In this document: positions 38,480 to 48,429 of the stretch, piece by piece
Numbering within the stretch: the stretch's first letter is position 1
Layout: every line of letters starts with the position of its first letter
Assembly: GCA_014529385.2 (NCBI GenBank)
Contig: CM043947.1
Coordinates: forward strand, 100,613,811-100,677,810
Source: Adiantum capillus-veneris
Taxonomy: Eukaryota > Streptophyta > Polypodiopsida > Polypodiales > Pteridaceae
Direction: 5' to 3'
Length of the DNA: 64,000 nt
Program-made: the position numbers and the translations under genes
Notes under the pieces: model-generated
The model's input: only the letters and a program-made list of their open reading frames with translations
Databases searched by the model: none
Told to the model about the DNA's origin: nothing

Positions 38480-41214
38480 ATGAGGAAGAGAAGAAGCTTA
38501 TACCATCTACACATTGAGCTAAATGAAGAATATTGTCCAGTGCGTAAGAGAAACAAATGTGCAGAGGTGTCCTCGTCCATATTTGAAGCAATGCGGCAAG
38601 ATCAAAAAAATCACATTGATCTCCGGACTGATGGAAGATTGTATCCAGTGGACCCAATGACAAAGAGCACTCTCCCATTCTCAAATTGTTCATCTTTGAT
38701 AAAATTTGTGGGTGATGGTCAAAGAGGGTTGCTGGGTTATACACATAGTCTTGCGGCAGAGAGAGATATTCTTAAGTTAGAAGATCATTTGACCAAACAA
38801 ATGATAAATACTCTTAAACAAAAACTTGAGGAATGTAAAGAGAGCAACGAAAAGCTACAAACTCAGCTCAAACAAGCTAGAAGCAAGAATACAATGTTAG
38901 GAAACAGACAAAGAGAAAAGAAGTTAAAGAACATTGAAGCCTTGAGACGTGGTGGAGGAGGTTGCAGCAGGAGAATCAGAGCAGCAAGGTATTGTTATTT
39001 TATATGATTCTGCTTATGCTTATTTTATATGATTCTGCTTATGTTAGGTTGTTAATCTTTTTGTTAAGTTGTATCATGATTCTGCTCCACATTATTATGC
39101 TTATGTTATTGTTATTATGCTATTGTTCTTTATTAAATGATTAATATTCAGTTAACTTTAATTTAGTTTGTTTATTTTGTTGGTGTCATTTGGACAATAA
39201 TTAGTTAATTTTGTACCTTTTGATTTAGGACTTTGCTACAACCAAACTCTGCATCAAACATGGAAATGGCAGCTAAACATTATTGTGATGTTTTACCTCT
39301 CAAGGTTGCCAAAAAGATTTTCACAGAGAAGAAGTTTAAAAAGGCAAAGGAGCAGTGCATTGAGGGATTTTTGCAGAGCTCTTGCTTGGACAAGAAGGAT
39401 GTGCAATATACTATGGATAAGGTAGGCATTAGCAGAGATGGTTATAGCAAGCTGTTCAGAAATATGAAGTCAAGGTTAAATCAATGTAAGGTCAGGTCCT
39501 CTTTGCTTCCAAAGCCATCCATTGTGCAGCAGGCAAGGAAAAAGATCAATGAGAGGATAATGGAGATGCTGGGTGAGCGTCACCACATTCATGGTACCTA
39601 TCATGGTAAAAAGAGGGATCTTCAATTTGACGAGTTCAATAATATTTTCCTTGACTTGAAGACACTTCAGAAGGAAATTATCAGATTCTATGAGCTGGAG
39701 CATACAGAAGAAAATGGTGTTGTCAGTTTTGTGATAAAGCTTGATGAATGTGAGATTGTTAAGAACAGAAAAATTGAGAGGATTTCCATAACTTTAATGA
39801 ACAGATCACTGAAACCGAAGGATACCAAGTACTTCAACGTGCAATCGGAGAAGAATGTCTGGTGGCTAGGTGCTTTTGAAGTAGAGAGTGAAGACTTTGA
39901 TGTTCTGGATTGGGTTTTCCATCAAACAACAATACCCGAAGTCATTAATGCACAAGAATTAGGGGAAGAGCTTGAAGTTGAAGGGTTTGGAAGTTACAAG
40001 GTGGAATGGCACATGGGAGGAGACCTTAAAATCCTTAAATGTATGTACAATGTCTCCAAAGGAGCTATGGCAAAGAGCCCTTGTCTGTATTGTATGGCAT
40101 CAGCAAAAGAATGTAATCCTGCAAATTGGAACAAACCACCCAATAGGCATACTCAAGATCCAAACTTCAAAGCAGTTTTAAATATTCCACTTGCTAATGT
40201 CCACATATGCACTCTGCATGCTCTTTGCAGAATTGTGGAGAAAATTGTACATCTATATGTGGGGTTTGCCTGGAAGTTACAGCCAAAAGCAGCTAGAGAT
40301 GCTGCAATCAAATGTATTGAAAGGGTTTTATCAGAAATTGGCCTTCACAGTGGTAAGGTTAAGATTGAAACAGACCTGAAGAGGTCTTCAAATGGAAACA
40401 ATGTGCCTAGAAAGGTATCTGTTGGTGGTGTGAAGGCCAGAGCTTTCCTAGGGTTTCATGGCAAACTAGGAAAGGTAAATGCCAAGAAGGGTTCATCCAA
40501 TGTGAAGTATAACCAGTGGAAAGCTCTCCACAATGCCATCAAAGATCATGGTCTTGAAGGTACATCAAGAAACAAAAAGGCAGAGGTATGGGAATCACTA
40601 GACAAAGTATTTTCCTACTGTGATAAGACATCCTGGGGCAAAAATGATCTGCCAAATTTCAAGAAAGTGCTCAATAACTTCAGAAGTGCAATGAAAGATG
40701 CTTGGGATCAGGAATTCACACATTACATGGTAAGTTTTTTATTTATTTTCTGACCTTTTTAATATGTACATACTTTTAGTTTGGAAGCATATGATTAATC
40801 TCATACTTACTAACTATTGACACACTTTTACTTTGCCAGCATATAATTTACAATCACACTCCCTGGTTTGTAAAGAGATGGGGCTCCCTGTCCATATGGT
40901 CTACACAAGGCATGGAGAAATCCCATTATCAAGCAAGAACCAAGTTTTTCAAGCATACAAGACATGGAGGAGGTGCAGTGAAGGCAAACAGCTTGCTTGA
41001 GGTTTTCCAATGGTTCTATAGACAAATATGGCATAGAACTAGATCAAAAATGACAAAGAAAGCACTACTGAACTCAGATTTAGCAAATGCCTTACACAAG
41101 AACAAGCAGAAAAGACAAAATTCATATAATAGTTCATCTGCAAATGAAAAATTCTTACAATGGCTAGCTACAAGAGAGAGACAAGGTAGAAAGTGGGTCA
41201 AAGTACAGGTTTGA
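38480..41214 (+). CDS. Transposase of transposon B, intact, three exons, 794 aa
   Basis: Exons 38,480-38,988, 39,229-40,729 and 40,840-41,214 join with GT-AG introns into an open frame. Residues about 48-87 form a conserved domain (DGRLYPVDPMTKSTLPFSNC, GDGQRGLLGY) also found in A; about 92-155 is a coiled coil; then a Lys/Arg-rich region. The proposed catalytic residues are D342 (KLDECEIV), D435 (WHMGGDLK) and E696 (STQGMEKSHY), all conserved in A. A CLYC pair follows the second Asp, and CTLH in VHICTLHALC resembles the C-x2-H motif of several DDE transposase families. TRHGGG follows the Glu. I cannot place it in a named superfamily. Some large cnidarian and insect transposase-like proteins share a GGD-K...C-x2-C...Q-G-E layout. 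Function as transposase is inferred from motifs and from position within the inverted repeats. Confidence 0.8.
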
Positions 41215-41223
41215 GCAAAGTCA

Positions 41224-42736
41224 TTATTTTGATGAAGGTACATCAACTTCACCCCTAAACTTCAGAAACTTCTGCTTATTGTAGCCTATCATTTGTCTCT
41301 TGAGGTCCCCAGAGTGGGCAAGTACATAGGATGCCATTGTTGCAAAATAACCAGCTCTAGAACCAGTAAGGCCAGGGAAGAATCCAAAAATTCTGATGGC
41401 TTCCTCCTTTTCCACCAATATTAACTTCTAACCCTGGAGGAAGCTGATATGAACCAACAACCTTTGCAAGTGCTTTAATTGCAAGCATTGGCAGCAATGG
41501 TTCTCTTGTAAACTTGTTATGGAATATAATGACAGTCTCTTTGTTGAGCTTCCCAATAAAGTGTTCCAAGCTCTGGTTCCTTCCTAAATTTAAGGGTCTG
41601 GAACCCTTCCCCCTGCCAAGGAATTTTTCTGTGTCCAGTATTTCAATCTGCAAAAATATGTCTTGGTTAATTGTTCAGCACATTAATAAGACAGGGCAAA
41701 ATGGTCATTAACATACCTTAGGAGACTCATCCTCCTCAAACAAGGCAAGTTCCCATATATCAATGGATCTAGTTGGCCTTACTTCATAATCTCTGGTATT
41801 TTCCTCTCCCATATGCTCTATTTTAAGCCTTTTCTGGATCTCATTGAACTCCTCTTCAGAAGGTACACCCTGTTGCTCATATCTCAGAACAATGTCCTGC
41901 ACATGCTTTCCAACACTTGAGCTGTCAATAAAATTTTCTGCCTCTGTGTCCAAGACTGCTAAGGGGCAAGGTGAGTAATCAATAAATCCTATGTCATTAG
42001 ATCCCCACTCAGCCAAAACTGCCAAAGCATAATCTTCCCTTAGATCAAAAAGATGTTGAATGTCATTCAGCAAAACATATTCCTTTTTGTTAACTTTGTA
42101 TGTGGGAAATGTTTGCTGTGCAATGCAAAGGATCAACATCTTCATCCTCAATGTCAACATTCTCCACTTTAGTGATGTTTTCTGCTTTAAATTTTGCAAT
42201 GTCCAGCATCACAGTGCTTTGTAGCTTCTCTTCCTCTTCATGGAACTCCATCTCTATCTCCTCTTTCTCCTGGTCCTCCTCAGCCTGGGAAATCTGCTTT
42301 GGAATCTCTTTGCCCTCTGGTGTTGGGAGTACACTGAAGAAAATGATAAGTCCAAGGTCATAATCTACCAACTGGCAATGCATATTACCATGAAATTTGC
42401 AAGGCTTTATGATCTTTTGCCAGTCTGGATGAAGGCTTGACCACTTCTTTGCAATACCTGTCCTTGACAAGCTACCTGCTTTGCATATATCAACAAAATG
42501 AACAAGATTATCAAGCCTGTGATCTCTCATCAATTCTGTATATATCTCTTTCAAGTCACTAATTTGTGTAGAGAAGCCATCCACAAGTGCTTGAAGATCA
42601 AAGGCAGCATTAAAAATCTGTTTAACACTTTGAAATCTTGTAAGTTCATTAACTTTGTAAAGAAAAGACATCAACCTGTCATCAGCGGTCTCTTGTATAT
42701 CCTCTGTATCCGTTATGACAATCCACAAATGCTCAG
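41224..42736 (-). CDS. Transposon-borne conserved protein Y (copy B), unknown function, frame-broken
   Basis: Homologous to Y of transposon A. The first exon seen starts after an acceptor (TTTTTCAG) at about 42,737 with HLWIVITDTEDIQETADDRL; an upstream exon with the start codon is not identified. A Glu-rich stretch (about 42,260-42,220) precedes KKEYVLLNDIQHLFDLRED. The intron 41,648-41,716 (GTATGT...TTGCAG) is at the same place as in A. The last exon carries IIFHNKFTREPLLPMLAIKA and FGFFPGLTGSRAGYFATMAS. Frames shift near 42,100 and 41,420, so it may be a pseudogene or have unrecognised introns. No known domain. Confidence 0.68.
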
Positions 42737-43505
42737 CTGAAAAAGAGAAAAGAGAAGTCTATCAAGACATTAACCACCCTTCTTTATATCAAGTCTACAA
42801 ATAAATTAAAAGCATAAAATTAAGCGCACAAATTAAGCGCAAGCAAAAAAGAATTACATAAAATTGTCACATGCTAAGTTTGTCACTTGCTATGCGAACT
42901 GTATAAACCTCCTCAGAGCCCAAACTAAGCGCATTTTGAAGGAGGTTCTACCCGGTTCTCGCACTTCCACAACCCAAAATTTCGAGCGCTTTGACCGTCA
43001 CCCCGTGTGCGATATTCGTAAGTGTGAAGACTTTGCCCCCTTTGTCATTTCGTGTACGGAGTATCAAAGCAATGTGTTCCACTATGTCCACAAGTGTGAT
43101 CATGTTTACGACGTGTACCGCAATGTGTGCCACTAGTGTGGGGACTGTGCTCCCTTTGTCATTTCGCGTACGGAGTGTCACCGCAATGTGTTTACGATGT
43201 GTATCAGAATGTGTGCCACTATGTCCACAAGGAGAAGTTTACCATGCATACAATGTGTGCCTCTGTGTACCGCTTGGCACTCCGTCACCCCGTGCGCGAT
43301 CATCGAAAGTGTGAGGACATTGGTCCCTTTGTGATTTCGCGTACGGGGTGTCACCGTAATGTGTTCCACTTTGTATGGAAATGTGTGCCACTATGTCGAA
43401 AAGGAGGAGTTTACTTTGATAAAGTAATAATAAAAATTAAATATACATCGTTTACTTTTTTTACTAATGTTTGTTGTGTAACAATCATTCCTATCCCTTT
43501 TGAAG
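42737..43505. promoter_or_regulatory. Shared upstream region of Y and H3 genes in B, with imperfect repeats
   Basis: Lies between divergently transcribed genes Y and H3. It contains three decayed repeats (about 43,006, 43,135 and 43,305) whose best frame reads RKCEDFAPFVIS, CGDCAPFVISRT and RKCEDIGPFVISRT, followed each time by N-V-F-H. This Cys/His-rich frame is broken by stops. It could be a dead coding repeat or a promoter repeat; the evidence does not decide. Confidence 0.45.
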
Positions 43506-44219
43506 ATGGCAAGGACCAAGAAGACTGCAAGGAAGGTTGATAAGCCTCTATCCAAAGATGAAGAAGAAGCTCAGCCTAGCAAAGCTTCAGCTGGTACTTC
43601 CAAACCAGAGAAGAGCACATCTCAGAGGAAGGACCCTCAACCAAGCACACCTGACCCTCAACCAAGCAAAAGAAAAACTACACATCAGAGGAAAGCTTCC
43701 AAGCCACTGCAGCTTAAGCCTCTCCTTACAAAGAGAAAGTTCAAGCAGGGGGTCAAATGTCTAAGAGAGATAAGGAAGGCCATAAAGGCCATCAATCTTG
43801 CAATTCCCAAACTGCCCTTCCAAAGACTATGCAGACAGGTTGCAGAGGAGTACAAGATTGACATGAGGTGGACTAGAACTGCATTGGCATGTATCCACGA
43901 GGCTTCTGAGGACTTTATGATTGAGCTTTTCCAAGATGCCTATATCTGTGCAGCTCATGCCCATAGGGTTACTTTGATGGACAAAGACATGATCACTCTC
44001 AGGAAGCTGAGATACAGGTTTTCAAGAATGTTGGAGCCTGTCCCTATGCATGATATTAAGGCCTTTAATATTCTCAACATTCCTCCATGGAGGAAGCCCA
44101 AGGAGCCTGAAGTAGGAGTAGTTGATATTACTGAAGAAGAGGAAAAGGAAAGGAAAAAGAGAGCAAAGGAAGACAAGGAAATTGCAGAGAGAAAGGAGCT
44201 TGACCTGTTGGAACCTTAG
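43506..44219 (+). CDS. Divergent histone H3 carried by transposon B
   Basis: An intact 237-aa frame, starting at 43,506 because the protein then begins MARTKKTARK as in H3 (canonical MARTKQTARKS), keeping Lys4 and Lys9. A Lys/Ser/Pro-rich tail runs to about residue 82. The histone fold follows at 85-171: LREIRKAIKAINLAIPKLPF (alpha-N and start of alpha-1), QRLCRQVAEEYKIDMRW, TALACIHEASEDFMIELFQD (alpha-2), then HAHRVTLMDKDMITLRKLR (canonical HAKRVTIMPKDIQLARRIR). An extra charged C-terminus (EEEEKERKKRAKEDKEIAER) has no counterpart in canonical H3. It would be expected to form H3-H4-like contacts, but several conserved residues differ, so real nucleosome assembly is uncertain. The gene ends in TAG and the next codons continue in frame into the Ulp1-like region. 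Confidence 0.88.
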   Translation: MARTKKTARKVDKPLSKDEEEAQPSKASAGTSKPEKSTSQRKDPQPSTPDPQPSKRKTTHQRKASKPLQLKPLLTKRKFKQGVKCLREIRKAIKAINLAIPKLPFQRLCRQVAEEYKIDMRWTRTALACIHEASEDFMIELFQDAYICAAHAHRVTLMDKDMITLRKLRYRFSRMLEPVPMHDIKAFNILNIPPWRKPKEPEVGVVDITEEEEKERKKRAKEDKEIAERKELDLLEP

Positions 44220-44222
44220 CTA

Positions 44223-45578
44223 GTGCCCCTCTTGAGGAGTGTCAATCCTACTGGTTTTGTTGTCGCTCTATTCAGTGAGGAGGATCCTAGGGAGGATTAC
44301 AATTCACTTGACTCTGAGACCTTGGAAATTCTCAAGGACTGGACCAAGGAGATGAATTCTCCACTCCTTATCACATGCCTCAGGTTGTTTTTGTTTTCCT
44401 CTGTATTTTTGTTTATAGCAAGAACTCTTTATATAACAATATCTTATACCAGGTTAATGATGCATACATATGAGCCAGACCTTCAACAAAAGGTGGAATT
44501 TTTAGACCCTTCTATCTCCCACTTTCTCAGGACAGAGACAAATATTAGAGAGCTCACAAAGTGGTTGATTCATGTGGACTTGGAAATCTGTGAAATTTTC
44601 TTGATTCCTTATCATGAGAGGTAAGTTTCCTACCTACACCTTGTGAAGAGAATTTACTAATTCATGTTAGAAGGCTAACTGAGGCTTGTTTTTATAGCTC
44701 ACATTGGAGTTTAATTGCAATTGATATTGTGAAAAGAAAATGCTACTTTGTCAATTCTCTTGCTAGAGTACATGGTCAAGCAAAATTGTAAGTATAGTAG
44801 CAGACACATTTTGTAAACCACAAGCAGAACCTCAAGCACATACTTTTAATATAGAATTTTGGACAGTGCTGCTACAAGATTTATAGAGACACTGGAGAAT
44901 TGTCCACCCATGCCAAAGATGCTGACTAAAATCCAATTTTCAGTTGTGAAGGTTGGAATTCTTTATGCTTTGTTCACTTCAATGGATTATCCTCAAATAT
45001 TTTTTCCCATAAATACATGTAATGAGTTGCAGGTTCCAATCCAGCCTGAAAGCCATTCATGTGGATGGAGGGTAGTGACAAATGCCAAGCTCCTCTTGGA
45101 CTTCATATACTGCAATGACAATATTTCATATTTGCCAGCTGTATTTTTTCTCATTTTATTGTTCCTAAAACTTGCTTTCTATTGCCTTGTATAGATCAAC
45201 AGAGAGTGCTATAGTGAGAACCATGTATGGTTGACAAGAGCAAAGATTATCAAGTATATGATTGAAGCAAATGGACAACTGCAAGAGGTATTTAAATATG
45301 ATGATGTTGAAGAGAAGGGGAAAGCAAAGCTAGAAAAGGCAAAGGGGAAAGCAAAACTAGAAGAGGAAAAGGGAAGTGAAGAGGAAGAAGAGAGTGGTGA
45401 GCAGGAAAAGGCAAGTGAAGAGATGGATGATAAGAGAAAGAGGAAGCAGCCCTCAAGCCCTCCTGCCAAAGAGCCCACAAGAAAATCTCCCAGGACAAAA
45501 GAGCCCACTGCAAAAGCACCAACCCCATTAAGGAAGTCCCCTAGGGACAGGAAAACTCCTGGCAGAAAACTATTCTAG
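44223..45578 (+). CDS. Ulp1/C48-type cysteine protease of transposon B, spliced
   Basis: The predicted exons after the H3 stop are 44,223-44,383, 44,453-44,620, 44,698-44,787, 44,855-44,951, 45,033-45,140 and 45,195-45,578, all GT-AG. The joined frame is open. Signature: SHWSLIAIDIVKRKCYFVNS with the catalytic His (Asn where many members have Asp), then VPIQPESHSCGW with the Gln oxyanion residue and the catalytic Cys. Family members cleave SUMO or related proteins. The C-terminal tail is acidic, then rich in KSPR/KEP repeats (RKSPRTKEPTAKAPTPLRKS), which suits DNA binding or nuclear location. It has no obvious ATG of its own before 44,353 and is in frame with H3 across one TAG, so a fused H3-protease is possible. 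The last intron (54 nt) is doubtful. Confidence 0.75.
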
Positions 45579-45995
45579 CTTTTTGTAGCCCACTCTAATT
45601 GTAGCCCACTTGTATCAAGCTTCCCACTTGTATCCAATTGTCTATTCTATAGCCCACTTGTATCCAATTGTCTATTCTATAGCCCAATTGTATCCAATTG
45701 TCTATTCTATAGCCCACTTGTATCCAATTGTCTATTCTATGTAATTGCAAATATTTGAAATTGAATACATTTTGATCACCTTGTTTTAAGACTCTGTTAC
45801 AAAATCAAATCATTGAAGTAAAATCATTGATGTTTGGAAAAGTTGCATTTCAATAACAAAATAAAGATCCTTTTAGATCTTTATTTCAATAAGATCCTTG
45901 CAGGTCATGTGATACAAAACAAGATCCTTGCAGGTCATGTGATACAAAATAAGATCCTTGCAGGTCATGTGTTACAAAATTTCCTTGAAGGATGT
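45579..45995. repeat. Short tandem repeats between the Ulp1-like and X genes
   Basis: At 45,602-45,741 there are four copies of a unit of about 34 bp (CCCACTTGTATCCAATTGTC plus TATTCTATAG). At 45,888-45,980 there are three copies of a unit of about 31 bp (AAGATCCTTGCAGGTCATGT plus GATACAAAA). Both genes converge here, so these are likely 3' UTR sequences. Confidence 0.8.
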
Positions 45996-47300
45996 TTAAG
46001 GCACCAAATGTACAATGCCATCCAAGATGTCCTTGCACTGTAGCCTCTTTTCATTCCTTTTTGATACCTACAAAAACAGTCCAAGTTAAATAAAGAACCA
46101 ATAAGAGAACAAGAGACTTTTAGGGATAATAGTTACCTTTCCACCATTTATTTGAAAGGAGAATGTTGTGGGCAGTTCAATTTCATCATTTTGCAGGTCC
46201 AATCTCAATTGATGTAAGCTACACATGCCTCTTATCTTTACAATTGACAGATGCTCATTGTTTACCCATATATCAATGTCTTCTATTGGGCTGTCAATGA
46301 AGTCCTCCATGTCTTGATCAAGTGGAGTTAGCTGACCACCAACATAGTGCCATCTTCTGTAATAAAATGACATAATGAAGTTTTGTGTCCCTATCATGTA
46401 TTTGCAAGAAATTGAGCCAGCTTGCACATTACAAGTGATTCCATTCACTGTTTTGGTGTTCCAACCCTCATCCACAAATTCAAGTACATTTGTTGAGTCT
46501 AAATTCTTCACTGAAAACATTGTTCTAGATTTTCTGACTTCAGCATTAGAGAAGAAGTCTACAAAAACTGTAATGGGCATGAATATAGAAATTCTACTTT
46601 GTTTGCTTGCTATGTTTGCTTTCAAACACTTTTGAATCTCACAAAACAGTTTGCACCTGTAGCCCTCACTTGTATTTGAGCTAGGGAGTGACCATTCTCC
46701 ACTTTTGAAATCAGGCAAGTCTAGCTTGGTTGTGGCTCCAAGTTCTCCAGTCCTTCTAGGTGGAACATAATAATGGTCAAAGAAGAATATTCCATTCTCT
46801 ACCAATGAACCCTGAGTCCTTCCCTTGTATATTTCTTCACCAATTGATCCATGACACACATCTAGAATATTTATAACACATTCTACTGGCTGCCATTCCA
46901 TAATGTTTGAAGGATACAAATCTGTACAACAAATAACCTTATACAACATGCATTACAAATAAGGATTTAAGTTAAGAGACTTACAGTTTGGTCTATGTAA
47001 TGGCAAAGCAGAACTCTCTGAGTCAATATGCAGATCTTTATGCATGTACACATGCTGCACCAGCACCTCTTTGATTGATTTTTTGTTGTCGCCAAAGCTG
47101 AAATCTTTAACAATACCCTTCCATCCCGCCAAGAAAGAGTTTTTGGTGGAAGACTTTATTCTCTTGTTCTGTTGCATCAGTATCCACGTTCCTTTGTGTA
47201 TAGTTATTGGAATCCATTCTCCATTTTGATCAGTCGTGTTGTAAGTGACAATGGCTTCAATGGAAGTTCTTGGTCGTTTTGATCGTGATGAAGATTCCAT
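45996..47300 (-). CDS. Transposon-borne conserved protein X (copy B), intact, unknown function
   Basis: Three exons, 47,300-46,985, 46,921-46,137 and 46,067-45,996, with GT-AG introns give 390 aa without a stop. The first intron has the same phase and relative position as in X of transposon A. Conserved blocks: EWIPITIHKGTWILMQ, GWKGIVKDFSFGD, NGIFFFDHYYVPPRRTGELG, YMIGTQNFIMSFYYRRWHYV and GQLTPL. No known domain, signal peptide or membrane segment. The start MESSSRSKRPRTS is basic, which would allow nuclear location. It occupies the end of the element opposite the transposase in both A and B. Confidence 0.8.
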
Positions 47301-47648
47301 GGTGAAAAAAGAAATGAGCAGAGAAGTTTAGACTGAGTTCAAGAGAAGAATAAGCAGAATGTGCAAAAAACGGTTCAAATCTGGAAAAGATCATGAGATA
47401 GAATCCAAACGTTGTTTTATGATGACGACGTGCAAAATGAAAACAATATAATATGAGAAGTACATCTTTCTAAAAGCGACAGCTATTGAATGCCTTTGCA
47501 CTTTTACTTGTTTACATTGCTATTTACCAGCTCAAAGTTGCGGTAAAGATAGAATATTTGCTTTTTTTGTGAGTTTTCAAAAATAGAGGTTCCGTAACGG
47601 AAGCTCTTAAACCATTGGTTGAGACCACTCTCTCTCTACACGCTAAAA
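47301..47648. other. Transposon B right subterminal region
   Basis: Non-coding; probable promoter and 5' UTR of gene X. Confidence 0.5.
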
Positions 47649-47677
47649 GGCACAAAAATGACCTCAAAATTCCCCTA
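47649..47677 (-). repeat. Transposon B right terminal inverted repeat
   Basis: Pairs with 38,155-38,183 at 28 of 29 positions and is followed by AT. Confidence 0.92.
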
Positions 47678-48360
47678 ATGCCTCACTAGGATACACCTGT
47701 CCCTAAGCTTCTACACACAAAACCCTCACTCTAAACCCGTCTGCGGAAAACGCGTAGGATGAGAGAGCAAAATTTTGAAAGTGCCCAAAACTGAAATTTA
47801 TGAGTACCTATGCGTAGCTTATGTCGCCACGATTCTATAGACTACTAGCACACAGAAAATAGACATCGTTTGATACACTTACGACCACAAATAGCTCGTA
47901 GATGTGTCGACGTGTGCGCTTCGTCTCGTGTGGAATGCTTGGCGTTGTCGCGTAGCTCTCCTCGAGCCTACAGCAATGGTGCAGTCAGATCTCCAATGTG
48001 TTGAGCGAGCCGGGCGTAGCAAGAGGATGAAGCTCACGCTCACTCTGTTTCTCTCTCACACACAGTAGATGGCAGCGCTAAAGTTTTGATTATGATTAAA
48101 AGTCTTTCTTACAAAATGACCTAGGTACCTTATATACTAAGGCTACCTTAGGTTTAACCAAAAAATGGGGTTGAAAGGGTCAAATGGCTTTGTATTTACA
48201 ATCTGGAAGTGCCATTGCACCCCGGCTTCTGAAACTAGAATAACTACTCATTACAAATGACGTTTATAGCCATAATCTGCAGCATTTCATAACTCGTAAA
48301 AGATAAAACTTTGGTACGAAACTTGAGTTATGTTGTGTTGTTGACCCCCATCAGTCAACA
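47678..48360 (-). repeat. G1 left LTR, inner part
   Basis: Continues the LTR interrupted at 38,154 and matches 59,065-59,733, ending GTCAACA. Confidence 0.9.
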
Positions 48361-48372
48361 TTCCCCCCTTCC
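48361..48372 (-). promoter_or_regulatory. G1 polypurine tract
   Basis: On the minus strand GGAAGGGGGGAA lies directly against the 3' LTR. Confidence 0.75.
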
Positions 48373-48429
48373 GCGTTCATGTTGTCCCCGACATAACCTG
48401 ATTGTCGATGGCGATGTGGTCTTGGCTGT

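Larger units (their letters stand above)
38155..47677 (+). mobile_element. Transposon B: 9.5-kb TIR DNA transposon with transposase, H3, Ulp1-like protease, X and Y
   Basis: The ends are perfect partners over 28 of 29 bp: left TAGGGGAATTTTGAGGTCA then CTTTTGTGCC, right (reverse complement) the same with T for C. AT flanks both sides. The insertion splits the left LTR of G1, whose two parts join to match the right LTR, which confirms the boundaries. Order: transposase (+), Y (-), H3 and Ulp1-like (+), X (-). Transposase and Y end tail to tail 9 bp apart; Y and H3 start head to head with about 770 bp between them. The same gene strands relative to the transposase occur in A. Confidence 0.9.

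Noticed and set aside
38153-47679. TA target duplication with terminal repeats starting GG
   Set aside because: Possible in principle, but the dinucleotide outside TAGG is identical on both sides in all three elements, which is better explained by a 2-bp duplication outside TAGG. Kept as an alternative only.
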